NCBI GenBank assembly: GCA_965262425.1 | Contig: OZ253536.1 | Location: 2,294,001 to 2,358,000 of the forward strand | Direction: 5' to 3' | Origin: CAZOZZ01 sp965262425 | GTDB taxonomy: Bacteria; Acidobacteriota; Terriglobia; 20CM-2-55-15 | Length of the DNA stretch: 64,000 nucleotides | In this document: positions 8,704-18,276 of the stretch, piece by piece | Numbering within the stretch: position 1 is the stretch's first letter | How the letters are laid out: the number at the start of each line of letters is the position of its first letter | Program-made: the position numbers and the translations under genes | Notes under the pieces: generated by a model | What the model was told of the DNA's origin: nothing | The model's database searches: none | Seen by the model: only the letters and a program-made list of their open reading frames with translations

Positions 8704-9768
8704 ATGGACAAGCACGACATCCTCACCTCCTTCGGCGCCACGTCCTCTGAGGTCGCCGAACTTCTGGCGTACGAAACACGCGTTCTCCACGGAGTCGAAG
8801 ACGACCTGAACCTGCCGCTCGAAGATGAACCTTTTGTAGAATCCTGGGAAACCTATTGCGGAATGGCGGGGGACAACGGCGCCATTGCGGCAATACGGGT
8901 CCCGATTCGGCAACTCGCCTTCCCGATCCGTCAGGGAATCAGTCAAGACCCGGACTACCGGGCCGTGATCCGGCGGGGCGACCCTGTCGCGTCCTCCCGG
9001 ATCGCCACAGGGCTGCCCCTCGACCGTCCAGACGATGTTCGGTTGTCCCTCGAAACCACCGCGGCAGGGCGCATCCCCGTGATCACAATCGCCGATCGAG
9101 GCGATTTCGAAAACATCCTGAGGGCGGCGACCAGACGGAACGAACCGGTTTCGATCCCGGGATCGATCGGAGCGATGACCGTCTCCGGATTCAACAACTG
9201 GGACAGGTTGCATCGGTACCGGCACGCCTGGGAGGAACGCAATCCGGATGCGGAATGGAACAAAGAATTCAAAAAGGTGAAGGATCGGCGAGATCTCTAC
9301 CAGGACCGCTTCATCCTTCTGAGTGAAGGACCCTACAGTGGAATCGCGGCATCGGAGCTCGACCTCGGGGAAGACGAGTGGCTCCGGCTGTCGGGAGTGA
9401 TCCGCCTCCACCACGAGTGCACACACTATTTCACGAAACGGGTTTTCGACTCCACGGGCAACAACGTCGTGGATGAAATCGTCGCGGACTACATCGGCAT
9501 CGTCCACGCACTCGGACACTATCGAGCGGACTGGTTTCTTCGTTTCATGGGGCTGGAGGACTACCCGGACTTCCGCTCCGATGGTCGTCTGGACTACTAT
9601 CGGGGAAATCCGCGCCTCGGTGACGGCGCTTTCCGGGTGATGCAGTCGCTCGTGGTCGAAGCCGCCAGGAATCTGGAACGCTTGGCCCCCCCGAACGCCG
9701 AGAACGAAGGGCCGGTGATCTCCCGGCTGACCCGTCTTACCCTCGAAGAGCTGGCGACCTTGAAATAG
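8704..9768 (+). CDS. Uncharacterised protein with an HExxH metallopeptidase motif
   Basis: About 354 residues from ATG 8704. An in-frame ATG at 8674 would add ten residues, and neither has a clear ribosome binding site. The C-terminal half contains LHHECTHYF followed about 20 residues later by NNVVDEIVADYIG. This matches a zincin arrangement, HExxH plus a downstream Glu (gluzincin-like). No signal peptide or membrane segment is visible, so it is probably cytoplasmic. It is divergent from the copper oxidase operon, and an IS1182-type element begins 24 bp after its stop. I do not recognise the family; peptidase activity is inferred from the motif alone. Confidence 0.75.
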   Translation: MDKHDILTSFGATSSEVAELLAYETRVLHGVEDDLNLPLEDEPFVESWETYCGMAGDNGAIAAIRVPIRQLAFPIRQGISQDPDYRAVIRRGDPVASSRIATGLPLDRPDDVRLSLETTAAGRIPVITIADRGDFENILRAATRRNEPVSIPGSIGAMTVSGFNNWDRLHRYRHAWEERNPDAEWNKEFKKVKDRRDLYQDRFILLSEGPYSGIAASELDLGEDEWLRLSGVIRLHHECTHYFTKRVFDSTGNNVVDEIVADYIGIVHALGHYRADWFLRFMGLEDYPDFRSDGRLDYYRGNPRLGDGAFRVMQSLVVEAARNLERLAPPNAENEGPVISRLTRLTLEELATLK

Positions 9769-9792
9769 GAAACGGCACCTAGTCTAGCCTAG

Positions 9793-11337
9793 GAGCCTGC
9801 GCGGCAGAAGGACCGGAATTGGGCGGTACCGGAACGAAGATGTAGGACATGTCACGAACCTATCGGACCTATATTCCGGAACAGAGCCTGCTGATGCCGC
9901 CGTCGTTGAGAGATTGGCTGGCGGAAGATCACCTGTCCTATTTCATATCGGATGCCGTGGACGCGATGGATTTGAGCGCGTTTGAAGAGCGGTATGGAAG
10001 TGAAGGACCAGGCAATCAGGCGTACGATCCGCGGATGATGGTGAAGGTGCTGATCTATGGGTACGCGACCGGGGTGTTTTCGTCCAGGAAGATGGCGGCA
10101 AAGATGAGCGAAGACGTGGCGTTCCGAATGTTGGGATCGGCGAACTTCCCGGCACACCGAACGATTTCAGATTTTCGCAAACTGCATCTGGAGGAGTTCG
10201 GGAACCTGTTTGTGCAAGTGGTGAGAATGGCGCGAGAAGCGGGACTGGTGAAGATGGGAACCGTGGCGGTGGATGGAACCAAGATGCGGGCGAATGCGAG
10301 CAAACGCAAAGCGATGAGCTATGAACGGATGAAGAAGCAGGAAACCGAGTTGGGGGAACAGATTCGGGATCTGATCAATCGGGCAACCGCGACCGATGAG
10401 GAAGAAGACCAGCGTTACGGGGCCGATCGGCGAGGAGACGAACTACCCGAAGGATTGGCGACGCACGAGAAGCGACGGACCACGATCCAGGCGGCGATGA
10501 AGCGACTCGAAGAGCGTCAGATGGCTGCCGACCAGGAAGCGGAAAGGAAACCGGGAGACGACAAGCCTGGAAGCGGCAAGAAGGGCAAGCCGTTCAAACG
10601 CCCCATGGGTGAGCCCAAACCCAAAGCCCAGGATAACTTCACCGATCCGGAAAGCCGGATTATGAAGACCTCGACGGAAGGATTCCAACAATGCTACAAC
10701 GCGCAGGCGGCGGTGGATTCCGAGGCGCGAATCATCGTCGCCACAACGGTGAGCAACAATGCTTCCGATACCGGACAGTTGACACCGACTCTGGATGAGT
10801 TGAACAAGAATCTGTCCGAGAGTCCGGACCGGGTACTGGCGGATGCGGGATACCGATCCGAGTCGAATCTGCGAATGCTGGAACGACGAGAAATTGATGG
10901 GTACGTCCCGATGGGCCGCGAGAAGGATATTGACACGGCCCCACTCCCACCCAAAAGCACAGCGATGGGTCGGATGATCCGCAAGATGAAAACCCAGCGA
11001 GGGCGTGATCGTTACCGGGCCCGAAAGCACATCGGTGAGCCACCGTTTGGGTGGATCAAGTCGGTGCTCGGATTTCGACAATTCAGTCTGCGAGGTTTGG
11101 ACAACGTCACCTGCGAATGGAACCTGGTGGCTCTGGCGGTGAACTTGCGACGGATGAACGGAAAGATCGAATGGGCCTAGTCCGCAAAACCGGGGACAAC
11201 CAACCCAGCCCCGGGGCCAACGACTCAGGTCCGCACAGCTTCGAACAGGTCATTTCGAAAGAATCGGGCGGTTCTGCTCCCAAGACCCTATCGAATCCCA
11301 ATAGCTCCGAGTTCTTCGCGCTTTGCCGCGCAGACTC
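9793..11337 (+). mobile_element. IS1182-type insertion sequence, copy A
   Basis: The ends are inverted repeats (GAGCCTGCGCGGCAGAAG at left, the complement of GAGTCTGCGCGGCAAAG at right), flanked by CTAG at 9789-9792 and 11338-11341. Length is 1545 bp with a single transposase gene. Its terminal repeats differ from those of the second IS1182-like element at 19621-21100, so it is a separate element type that uses the same target tetranucleotide. Confidence 0.88.
9849..11180 (+). CDS. IS1182-family transposase
   Basis: The 443-residue protein opens with the DUF772-type N-terminal domain (DPRMMVKVLIYGYATGVFSSRKMA, FRMLGSANFPAHRTISDFR). The DDE core follows, with VAVDGTKMRANAS near residue 140, a charged insertion of about residues 170-250, and VLADAGYRSE and the Glu-containing ARKHIGEPPFGWIKSVLGFR towards the end. 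The gene is full length. About 155 bp of 3' sequence precede the right inverted repeat. Confidence 0.9.
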   Translation: MSRTYRTYIPEQSLLMPPSLRDWLAEDHLSYFISDAVDAMDLSAFEERYGSEGPGNQAYDPRMMVKVLIYGYATGVFSSRKMAAKMSEDVAFRMLGSANFPAHRTISDFRKLHLEEFGNLFVQVVRMAREAGLVKMGTVAVDGTKMRANASKRKAMSYERMKKQETELGEQIRDLINRATATDEEEDQRYGADRRGDELPEGLATHEKRRTTIQAAMKRLEERQMAADQEAERKPGDDKPGSGKKGKPFKRPMGEPKPKAQDNFTDPESRIMKTSTEGFQQCYNAQAAVDSEARIIVATTVSNNASDTGQLTPTLDELNKNLSESPDRVLADAGYRSESNLRMLERREIDGYVPMGREKDIDTAPLPPKSTAMGRMIRKMKTQRGRDRYRARKHIGEPPFGWIKSVLGFRQFSLRGLDNVTCEWNLVALAVNLRRMNGKIEWA

Positions 11338-11341
11338 CTAG

Positions 11342-11714
11342 GCAAACGATAACGTTTGCCGTCAGGATCGGTCGTTGGAAGCTCGGAGCGCACAGATCAT
11401 ATCTTGAATCACTGATCACCTTCAACTACATAGAATCTACTGTGCGGTAGCCGTCGGCAAGGAAACTGGACCAAGGAACGGGTGTCTATTCCGTGAGCAA
11501 AAGCACCGCGGGATTGACCGAGAGCGGAAAGCGGTACAAGCAGGGTCTGACGACTATGGCAATACGGACAGTGTCGTTGTATGGGTGTTATGTCAACCCG
11601 CGCGCGGCCGCAGGCCGTCGGGCGGCGCGTGCGATCAGAGCCGTGGGTCGAATCCTTCGGGCGCGTGAATCGGCGTGACCCCGACACTCTGGCAGAGGGA
11701 GTCGGGAAGCTGTT
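11342..11714. other. Orphan segment between two mobile elements
   Basis: This 373-bp stretch lies between IS1182 copy A and IS630 copy A. It starts with a hairpin, GGCAAACG-ATAA-CGTTTGCC (11341-11360). The only open frames are short: 61 codons on plus from GTG 11493, and about 90 codons on minus. Neither resembles a known protein. If IS630 inserted simply, this segment was once contiguous with the radical-SAM operon at 14406, so it could hold the remnant of a further gene of that locus. I see no proof of this. Confidence 0.4.
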
Positions 11715-11777
11715 CTAGTGGTCCCCGTCAAACAGACTGTAACTTATCGAGCTTCTTTCGGGCACGTTGAACTTTTT

Positions 11778-13303
11778 GCCTCCTCAGTAAAATCTGTGGG
11801 CGACATCGGGTTCCGGTAACGCTCCAAGCGTGTGGTAGAGAGCGACTTGGGCAGCTCTAAAGGTCCGAAAACCATACGCTTTTCTGGTGGTCACTTTCGC
11901 TTTGTTGTTGAAACCTTCGACGATGCCCCCGGAAATCCGCTTTTTGGCACGGAACCAGTTGAGCAGGAGTTCCCGGTGGGAGCGGAGCATGCGCGCCACC
12001 TTTTTCATGGGCTCGATCCGGGATCGCATCGTCCGCCGGCACCAGGCATCCATGAATTGACCGGCCCAGTAGGGCGACGTGTACTCCCAGAAGAACTGGA
12101 AGTCCTCCTTGAGCAGAAAGCTCCGAACGGTCCGCAGGTTGTACTGGAGCAGGTCGGCCAGCTTGATGTCTTGCTTGTCGGTTCGGTTCTGGGGGCGCTT
12201 GAGCAAACACCACCGGGAGTGTTTCAGGATCGGCTCCAATCCCGCGGCTTTCATATCCCGGGATTCCTGGGCTCGAACCTCATCGATGGCCTTATTCATG
12301 TGCATGGCGATATGAAACCGATCCAGAACATGCAGGGCCGTCGATGCTTTCTTGGAAATCACCTTCAGATACGGCTTCCACATGTCGCTGCACACGAACT
12401 TCAACTCGGCGGCGCGCTCGACTCCGAATTGCTGGAAGAAGCGCAGCAACGTTTTCACCGTGCGATCCCGGCCGACCCAGAGCAGCCGCTTGGAATGCCG
12501 GTCGATCTGGTAGACCACCGTCAGGTACTTGTGCCCCCGGCGCCAGAGAATCTCGTCCACGCCAATCGCGGTCACACCCTCCAGGTCCCGGTGCGCCAGC
12601 CCCCAGCCGACGATCCATTCCACAGATCGAAACACCTTCTCCCAGGAAGTCCGGAAGATGTCGGCAACCTCCTGCCAGGACATCCGCCGCGCCCAACCGG
12701 CCAGAAATTGCATATACGTCCGCGTCAAGGTTTGCTTACCCTCGGCCCAGGGCACCGATTCGACCTTCACGCCACAACGCCTGCAATCCACACGCCGCAT
12801 CAGATACACGAAGAACACGGGAAAGCCCCACAGCGGCACAAACTCGAACAGGCGGGCCTCCAGCGTGTCGTAACCCGGTCCCGCACGCCCGCAGCCCGAG
12901 CAGACCGGCCGGCTGTTGCGTCGTGGAAATATCTCCACCAACAGTGCCGTCTCGCCCCCGATTCGTTCCCATCGCACTGCTCCGTAGACAAAGGACTTGA
13001 ACTTCTGCACTCGATTCAGAATAGTCTTCACTTGCACCCTGGTCTCGTCTCTCCTGCTTTGGATTTGTTTGGTGCAATACCAAATACAGGATTCGAGCCA
13101 GGGTGTGCTACATCCCTTTCGTTCTCATCGTCGGTTTCTCCTCATCCCGGCCTGTGTGGAAGTGTGAATCGGCCCCACGTCTTTTCCGGCCGATTCAAGT
13201 CGCTGTGGAAATCCGCGCGTCTCTTACCGGATTCCCTCAGCGTCGCCACTTTCCACAGGCCACTCATTTGCCCGTTTCTACCCACAGATTTTGCCGAGGA
13301 CCC
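11778..13303 (-). mobile_element. ISL3-family insertion sequence inside IS630 copy A
   Basis: Terminal inverted repeats are GCCTCCTCAGTAAAATCTG at left and the complement of GGGTCCTCGGCAAAATCTG at right. The host sequence AACTTTTT is duplicated at 11770-11777 and 13304-13311, giving the 8-bp target duplication expected of ISL3. Length is 1526 bp. A 317-bp miniature element found twice in the window (52049 and 57708) has closely similar ends. Confidence 0.92.
11784..13037 (-). CDS. ISL3-family transposase
   Basis: The 417-residue protein has the ISL3 N-terminal zinc-binding pairs (CSGCGRAGPGYD and VDCRRCGVK). A helix-turn-helix region with MSWQEVADIF follows, then the DDE_Tnp_ISL3 core: GVDEILWRRGHKYLTVVYQ near residue 160, FVCSDMWKPYLKVI near 225, LDRFHIAMHMNKA, and SGGIVEGFNNKAKVTTRKAYGFR at the end. 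It is full length and apparently intact. About 265 bp of noncoding sequence lie between its start and the element's right end. Confidence 0.93.
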   Translation of the reverse strand: MQVKTILNRVQKFKSFVYGAVRWERIGGETALLVEIFPRRNSRPVCSGCGRAGPGYDTLEARLFEFVPLWGFPVFFVYLMRRVDCRRCGVKVESVPWAEGKQTLTRTYMQFLAGWARRMSWQEVADIFRTSWEKVFRSVEWIVGWGLAHRDLEGVTAIGVDEILWRRGHKYLTVVYQIDRHSKRLLWVGRDRTVKTLLRFFQQFGVERAAELKFVCSDMWKPYLKVISKKASTALHVLDRFHIAMHMNKAIDEVRAQESRDMKAAGLEPILKHSRWCLLKRPQNRTDKQDIKLADLLQYNLRTVRSFLLKEDFQFFWEYTSPYWAGQFMDAWCRRTMRSRIEPMKKVARMLRSHRELLLNWFRAKKRISGGIVEGFNNKAKVTTRKAYGFRTFRAAQVALYHTLGALPEPDVAHRFY

Positions 13304-14347
13304 AACTTTTTCAAGAATATCGGAAGCCGTTGCGGTCCAAATGAAGGGCTTCGGGTTCTGATTGTGACCCCCGACATATTCCTCCACGGCCTGGATTAGC
13401 TCAGGAACCGAATGGAAAACCCCGCGCCGAAGCCGTTGTTCGGAAAGATCCCGGAAGAAGCGTTCGACCATGTTCAGCCAGGATGCACTGGTCGGTGTGA
13501 AGTGCACATGAAAGCGCGTGTTGCGCTTCAACCAGTTGACGACTTTCTGATGTTTGTGCGTGGCGTAGTTGTCGCAAATGATATGGATCTGTTTGTCTTT
13601 CGGCACGGAACGTTTGATCTGATTGAGAAACCGGATCCATTCCTGATGACGATGCTTCGGCATACAGGTCCCGATAATCGAGCCGTCCAGCGTATTGAGC
13701 GCGGCGAACATCGTGGTCGTCCCGTTGCGTTTGTAGTCGTGGGTGAGGGTGCCGCACCGCCCCTTCTTCAGAGGTAACCCGGGTTGCGTGCGGTCCAGGG
13801 CCTGCATCTGGCTCTTCTCATCGCAGGACAAAACAATGGCGTTTTCCGGAGGGTTCAGATACAAACCGACCACATCCTCCAACTTCTCGACAAATTGTTT
13901 GTCGTTGGAAAGTTTGAAGGTGCGTGCCAGATGAGGCTTCAAGCCATGAGCCCGCCAGATTCTCCCTACCGTGGACTCGCTGACGCCGGTTGCCCTGGCC
14001 ATCAAGGACCGGCTCCAGTGCGTGGCGTTCGGAGGCTTCCCTTCGACCGTCTTCTTCACGATCCGGGCCCGCTTCCGGCGGCCGATCGAGGGAATCCGTC
14101 CACTGCGGGAAGCGTCCTTTTCGATTCCCCCGAGGCCATCTTCAACGAAACGATCGCGCCAACGTCCGGCCTTTTGACGAGTGATGTCCAACTTGGCAGC
14201 GATCTCCTGATTGTCCAGACCCCCGGCGGCCAGCAAGACAATTCGAGATCGTTCCGCCAACCGGACCGCCACACTGCGGCTTCGGCTCAGTCGCTCCAGT
14301 TCCTTCCGCACAGGAATGTCCAATTTAATCGTCGGTGCTCTCCTCAT
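13142..14347 (-). pseudogene. IS630 transposase with C-terminus replaced by ISL3 sequence
   Basis: The frame matches the intact IS630 transposase at 18522-19607 from its start to DILEKV. It then runs into the ISL3 right end, swapping the native last ~17 residues for about 55 unrelated ones (401 instead of 361 residues). The catalytic DDE strands (LSCDEKSQ, IICDNYATHK, SWLNMVERFF) remain upstream of the break, so residual activity cannot be excluded. One other visible difference from the intact copy is Ile for Thr in the linker SxGRRKRARIV. The lost 3' end lies at 11719-11777. Confidence 0.85.
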
Positions 14348-14432
14348 ATATACTCAGACGTAGGAAAGCTGAATAAGTTACATTAACTGTGACGGACTAC
14401 ACTAGCGTCCAGCGCTGAATGTGCGCGATTGT

Positions 14433-15527
14433 TCAGAACAGGTCCAAGCAGTAAACCGATGGATTCGCGAACCCGTTTGCGGTCCGGTAGCGGTGAGGGA
14501 GGTATCCCCCGCCGCAGATGTCTTTGATCGCGCAGCGCTCACAGACGTCGCAAAGGCGTTGCTGGGCGAGGTAATCGGTCGCGATGATGTCGACCTCGAA
14601 GGCAGCCCCGAGAGGGTCAGCGAGCACGTTCAGACCCGTGCGGGTGATCCCCGCCTCGCAGGCCCGCAGCAAGTCGTTCGGCTCGATTCCGCCGTCGGTC
14701 TCGATAACCACGACGCTCGCGTAGCCCCTCCCCATCCCGACCATCTCGCCGCCTGCGCCCCATACGCTTCGGATGATCTGGTCGAACATCCGAATGCGCA
14801 TTGTCTCGATCTCACCCCGCTGCCACCGCTCGAAGATCGCGATCAGCCAGCTGGCGAACGGTGCAGGATCCTCGCCGTCCGGCGCCGGATCGGCGTAGGT
14901 CGCCTGGGGATAGAGGAAGTCAACGGTGCTTGGGCGCAGGTCCAGCAGTAGCTCGTACATCGCGTCGGGGTCGACGCTTGGATCGATGACACTGAGCAGT
15001 CCGGGAGCGAGCCCATGCGAGGTGGCCAACTGCCAGCGCCGGCGTACCGCTTCGAACGAGCCGCGCCCTGCGTGGTCGACGCGCCAGCGGTCGTGCACCT
15101 CGGGCGGGCCATCCAGGCTGATCCCCAACCGAATCTCGTGCCTGGCCAACAGCTCGCACCAGGCTGGCGTGATCAGCGTCCCGTTCGTCTGAATGGAGAA
15201 GCGGGGGGTGACCGCGGGTTCAAGGGCCACTCGCATCCGGCCGACGAAGGCTTCGAAGAAGCTCCGCGGTGCGAGCATGGGTTCGCCGCCGTGAAAGCCG
15301 ATCGAGAAGGTCGAAAGCTCGTGCTGCCGACAGTGCTCGGCGATCCGCTCGCAAAGCGCGTCGACGGTCTCGAGCGCCATGAGCTTTGGCTGCGCCAGGA
15401 ACGTCCGATCGCCCTTGTTGTACATGTAGCAGTACGAGCAGTTGAGATTGCAGCGGCTGGCTACCTTGACGATCGCCGTCCTGAACTGAGGCTCGACGAG
15501 CCCCTCTTCGGATACGCCGACCGTCAC
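14433..15527 (-). CDS. Radical SAM/SPASM protein, likely RiPP maturase
   Basis: The 364-residue protein starts at GTG 15527, which overlaps the methyltransferase stop (GTGA). The N-terminal radical SAM motif CNLNCSYCYMYN binds the SAM-cleaving 4Fe-4S cluster. GFHGGEPML and LGISLDGP are the usual core strands. The C-terminus has a SPASM-type cysteine set (CDVCERCAIKDICGGG) followed by YLPHRYRTANGFANPSVYC, a signature I associate with FxsB-like cyclophane-forming peptide maturases. It is the last gene of a three-gene operon whose downstream side is cut by IS630 copy A 28 bp after the stop. No precursor peptide gene was found next to it. Confidence 0.85.
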   Translation of the reverse strand: MTVGVSEEGLVEPQFRTAIVKVASRCNLNCSYCYMYNKGDRTFLAQPKLMALETVDALCERIAEHCRQHELSTFSIGFHGGEPMLAPRSFFEAFVGRMRVALEPAVTPRFSIQTNGTLITPAWCELLARHEIRLGISLDGPPEVHDRWRVDHAGRGSFEAVRRRWQLATSHGLAPGLLSVIDPSVDPDAMYELLLDLRPSTVDFLYPQATYADPAPDGEDPAPFASWLIAIFERWQRGEIETMRIRMFDQIIRSVWGAGGEMVGMGRGYASVVVIETDGGIEPNDLLRACEAGITRTGLNVLADPLGAAFEVDIIATDYLAQQRLCDVCERCAIKDICGGGYLPHRYRTANGFANPSVYCLDLF

Positions 15528-16534
15528 AGCTGGACCAGGTGCATGAAGCGCTCGAAGCCGCCGTTGCTGCTGCGTGTCGCTTGGACCAAGGTGGCCCCGT
15601 TCCTCGAGTAGAGGGCCCGCCAGCTCTCGACGTCCGGGGGCGGCACTCCTTGCCCGGACACCACCTGGGCCAGGTCGTGCAGCATCGTGAACTCGAGCTC
15701 GGCCCTGGGCGGATGCCCCAGCTGGCCGTAATAGTCGCTCACGACGAGGATCTTGCCGGCGAACAACTCGTGCAGGCCCGAGAGCAGGACGTCAATGGAT
15801 CGACTCCCGAACCATGCGTTGAGCAGACTGCTCGCGACCAGCAGGTTCACGTTGCCGCGCTGCTCGATGGTCAGGTCGGACGCAGCATCCAGCACTTCGC
15901 CGCAAACGAAACTCAGCCGTCCGCCGACGCCCTCCTCATCCGCCAGGCCAGTCGCCCGCTTTACGACGTTCGGGTTCGCGTCGATCCCGATGCCCACGAA
16001 GGCCGGGTTGCGGCGCGCGAGATCCCGTAGGAGCGCACCGCCACCGCATCCGAGGTCGAGCAGCGACTCCACCGAGAGAGACTCGACCAAACCCACCAGC
16101 CACTCGGGGGCTCCGGTACCGGCCCGAGCGAAGGCCGCGGCGTGGCGCTCCCAGTCGACGAGCCCGTTTCCCTGGGCAGGGTCGGCAAGAACCCGTCCGA
16201 GCTGCCGCAGGCAGGGATCGAAGGCGCCGACGTAGAGATCGAGCAGGGGCGCGAGCGGCGCCCCGGATTCATCGGACCTGAGAACGAACCGCCCATCGCC
16301 GAGATCCTCGATGACCTCGGAGCTAGCGGCCACGTAGCCGAGGAGATGGCGCAAGATCTCCCGGTCGAGACCTCGGTCCATCGCCAGTACATCGACGCTG
16401 ACCGGTTCGCTCAACAGCCCGAGCACGCCCTCGCGGTGCAGGCCGTCGAGCACCATCGCCAGGTAGTGTCCTTCGAGCGCTCCCAAGAGGCTGAATCGGG
16501 GACTCTCGACGGATGGAACCCGATCCTCGGTCAC
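15524..16534 (-). CDS. Class I SAM-dependent methyltransferase
   Basis: The 336-residue product starts at GTG 16534, where GTGA overlaps the stop of the preceding radical SAM gene. The longer frame to 16642 would run far into that gene and is not chosen. The N-terminal ~110 residues are helical (LGALEGHYLAMVLDGLHREGVLGLL), as in dimerisation domains of O-methyltransferases. The Rossmann motif I is VESLLDLGCGGGALLRDLA, with IGIDANPNVVKRA as motif II. It sits in a translationally coupled operon between a B12-type and a SPASM-type radical SAM enzyme, which suggests methylation of the same peptide or small-molecule product. Confidence 0.82.
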   Translation of the reverse strand: MTEDRVPSVESPRFSLLGALEGHYLAMVLDGLHREGVLGLLSEPVSVDVLAMDRGLDREILRHLLGYVAASSEVIEDLGDGRFVLRSDESGAPLAPLLDLYVGAFDPCLRQLGRVLADPAQGNGLVDWERHAAAFARAGTGAPEWLVGLVESLSVESLLDLGCGGGALLRDLARRNPAFVGIGIDANPNVVKRATGLADEEGVGGRLSFVCGEVLDAASDLTIEQRGNVNLLVASSLLNAWFGSRSIDVLLSGLHELFAGKILVVSDYYGQLGHPPRAELEFTMLHDLAQVVSGQGVPPPDVESWRALYSRNGATLVQATRSSNGGFERFMHLVQL

Positions 16535-18272
16535 GCTGGCTGCCCGCCCGCTACCCGCAGGACTCCCAGACTGTGGAGGCGCTCGACCTCGTCCCAGGCT
16601 GGATAGACAGCACTCTTCTCCTCCGCCATCGCCATGCAGCACTGCCAGTAGCTCGTGGGTTGCTCGAACCGCTCGATCAGGTCGGCCGTGGGGCCATCGA
16701 TCCGAAACACGCGCGGCTGCGGCGCAGCGGCGACGAGCAGTAGGGGCCCCAATGGACCTGTCTCGTCGTCGTCCAGCAGAGTCGTACGACCTTCTTTGCT
16801 GAGGCGCGTGATTAGCGTGGAGCAGTCGTGGATACGCCTCAAGATGGTCGTCGTAGGGGACACCGAGAGTGTGAGGTCCCGGGGATCCACCGCACTGTCC
16901 AAGTCCTCCGAGAGCCAGCCGGGTCGGGCGTCCCGGACCGCGCGACCGAACCGTACGAGCGACACCAGGTGGTGATCGTCTCCGAAGCGGTCCCGCAGCA
17001 TGCCCTCTACGGCCGCGCCGATCGATTGCGAGCGTCCCGTCTTCGTCCAGTGCTCGTAAGCCGCTCCTAGCAGCTTTGCAAGCGAGCCATCGAACGCGCC
17101 CAGGAGGTAGCGAAACGTGGCCGCTCCGATTTCGTTGAGCACCAGCCAGCCGGAGGTCACGAAGATGTGTCGTTCGCGAGAGAGCTTCGACGGGAAGTAG
17201 TAGTGATTGGGGAACAGCTCCGCATGCTCGGCGAGGAGGACGCCGTCCTCGGCGTCAATCCGCGGGAAGTTGAACCCGGACGTGTGCTCGTCGAGTCGCA
17301 GCTCCGATCCGTAGCGTTGGATGAGATAAGTGCCCGGCTCCGGCGTCAGCAGATACAGTTGCCCCAGGTTCAGGTCGTCCGCTCGGTGGTGCAAGCGACC
17401 CAGGAGGTCCAAGGTCTCTTCCTGATCGACCAACTCCTCCTCGGGGAAACCGGTGATGAAGGACGTCGTGGAGGCCATCCCCAACCGCGACGTCACGTCG
17501 AGCACCGGCTCGACCAGCGCGAGATCCAGGCGCTTGTCCGCCACCCGCTGCATACGCTGGCTGCCGGTCTCGATCCCGAAGTAGATGTGTTGGCAGCCAG
17601 CAGACGCCATCGCCTCGATCAGTTGCTCGTCCACGCAATCGGCCCGCGCCGAGCAGCGCCAGTGGAAGCCCTCGCCGCGAACTGCATCACAGAACGCGTG
17701 TACCTTGCGCTTGTCGACCGTGAACAGATCGTGGTTCAACTGAAAGTCGGTGTGGCCGTATGCGTCCCGCAAGAGGCGCATCTCACTGAGCAACCGCTCG
17801 GGGGACTTCAGCCTGTAGGTCCGACCAAAGAAGGACGCCGTCGAGCAGAACCGACACGAAAACGGGCAGCCGCGCCCCGCCTCTATGCGGATGTTGGACA
17901 GGCCCAGCTCCCCGATGGGGTAGACGTCGAAGGCCGGCATCGGCAGCTCATCGAGATCCTCCACCGTGGGCTTGCCGGGGTTGCAGACGACTCGCCCATC
18001 CTTGTCCCGGAACGAGACTCCGGGAATGCCCGAGAGGTCGCTCGTCCCCAGCCGCTCCAGCGCAGGGAGCAGCGTCTCTTCGGCCTCGTGGCGGAAGACG
18101 ATGTCGAAAGTGGAGAAGCTGCTCAGGATCTGCTCGTGCAGGATCGATGCGTGCGGACCTCCGAGCAGCAGCGGGAGGTCTGGCCTGCGCCGCCGGATGA
18201 CCTCGGCGGCCCTCACGACGCACTGGAAGTTGCAGCCCAAGGCCGTGAAGCCGACCACATCGGCACCGTAGG
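16531..18272 (-). pseudogene. B12-binding radical SAM protein, 5' end lost to mobile elements
   Basis: The native sequence begins at about AYGADVVGFTALG, in the second half of a cobalamin-binding Rossmann domain (PLLLGGPHAS). The start and first half of that domain are missing. The open frame continues into the adjacent IS630 derivative up to an ATG at 18351, adding 26 foreign residues. The radical SAM motif CPFSCRFCS is intact, followed by the core (HDLFTVDKRKV, YFGIETGSQRMQ). The last ~70 residues resemble a PqqD-like winged-helix peptide-recognition domain (FRIDGPTADLIERF...VERLHSLGVL). This combination resembles RiPP-maturation B12 radical SAM enzymes. The missing 5' part is not present to the right of the elements, so it was deleted. 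Confidence 0.75.
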
Positions 18273-18276
18273 CTAG

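Larger units (their letters stand above)
11719..14401 (-). mobile_element. IS630-family element, copy A, interrupted by ISL3
   Basis: The outer ends match those of the intact copy at 18468-19616: TGGTCCCCGTCAAACAGA at left and the complement of TGTAGTCCGTCACAG at right. CTAG flanks it at 11715-11718 and 14402-14405, consistent with the TA duplication of IS630/Tc1-like elements. Removing the 1526-bp ISL3 element and one 8-bp target duplication leaves 1149 bp, exactly the length of the intact copy. It lies in the opposite orientation to that copy, and the two bracket the radical-SAM trio. Confidence 0.9.

Noticed and set aside
11630..11670. tRNA-like T-loop sequence (GGGTCGAATCC)
   Set aside because: No T-stem pairing and no acceptor or anticodon arm can be drawn around it.
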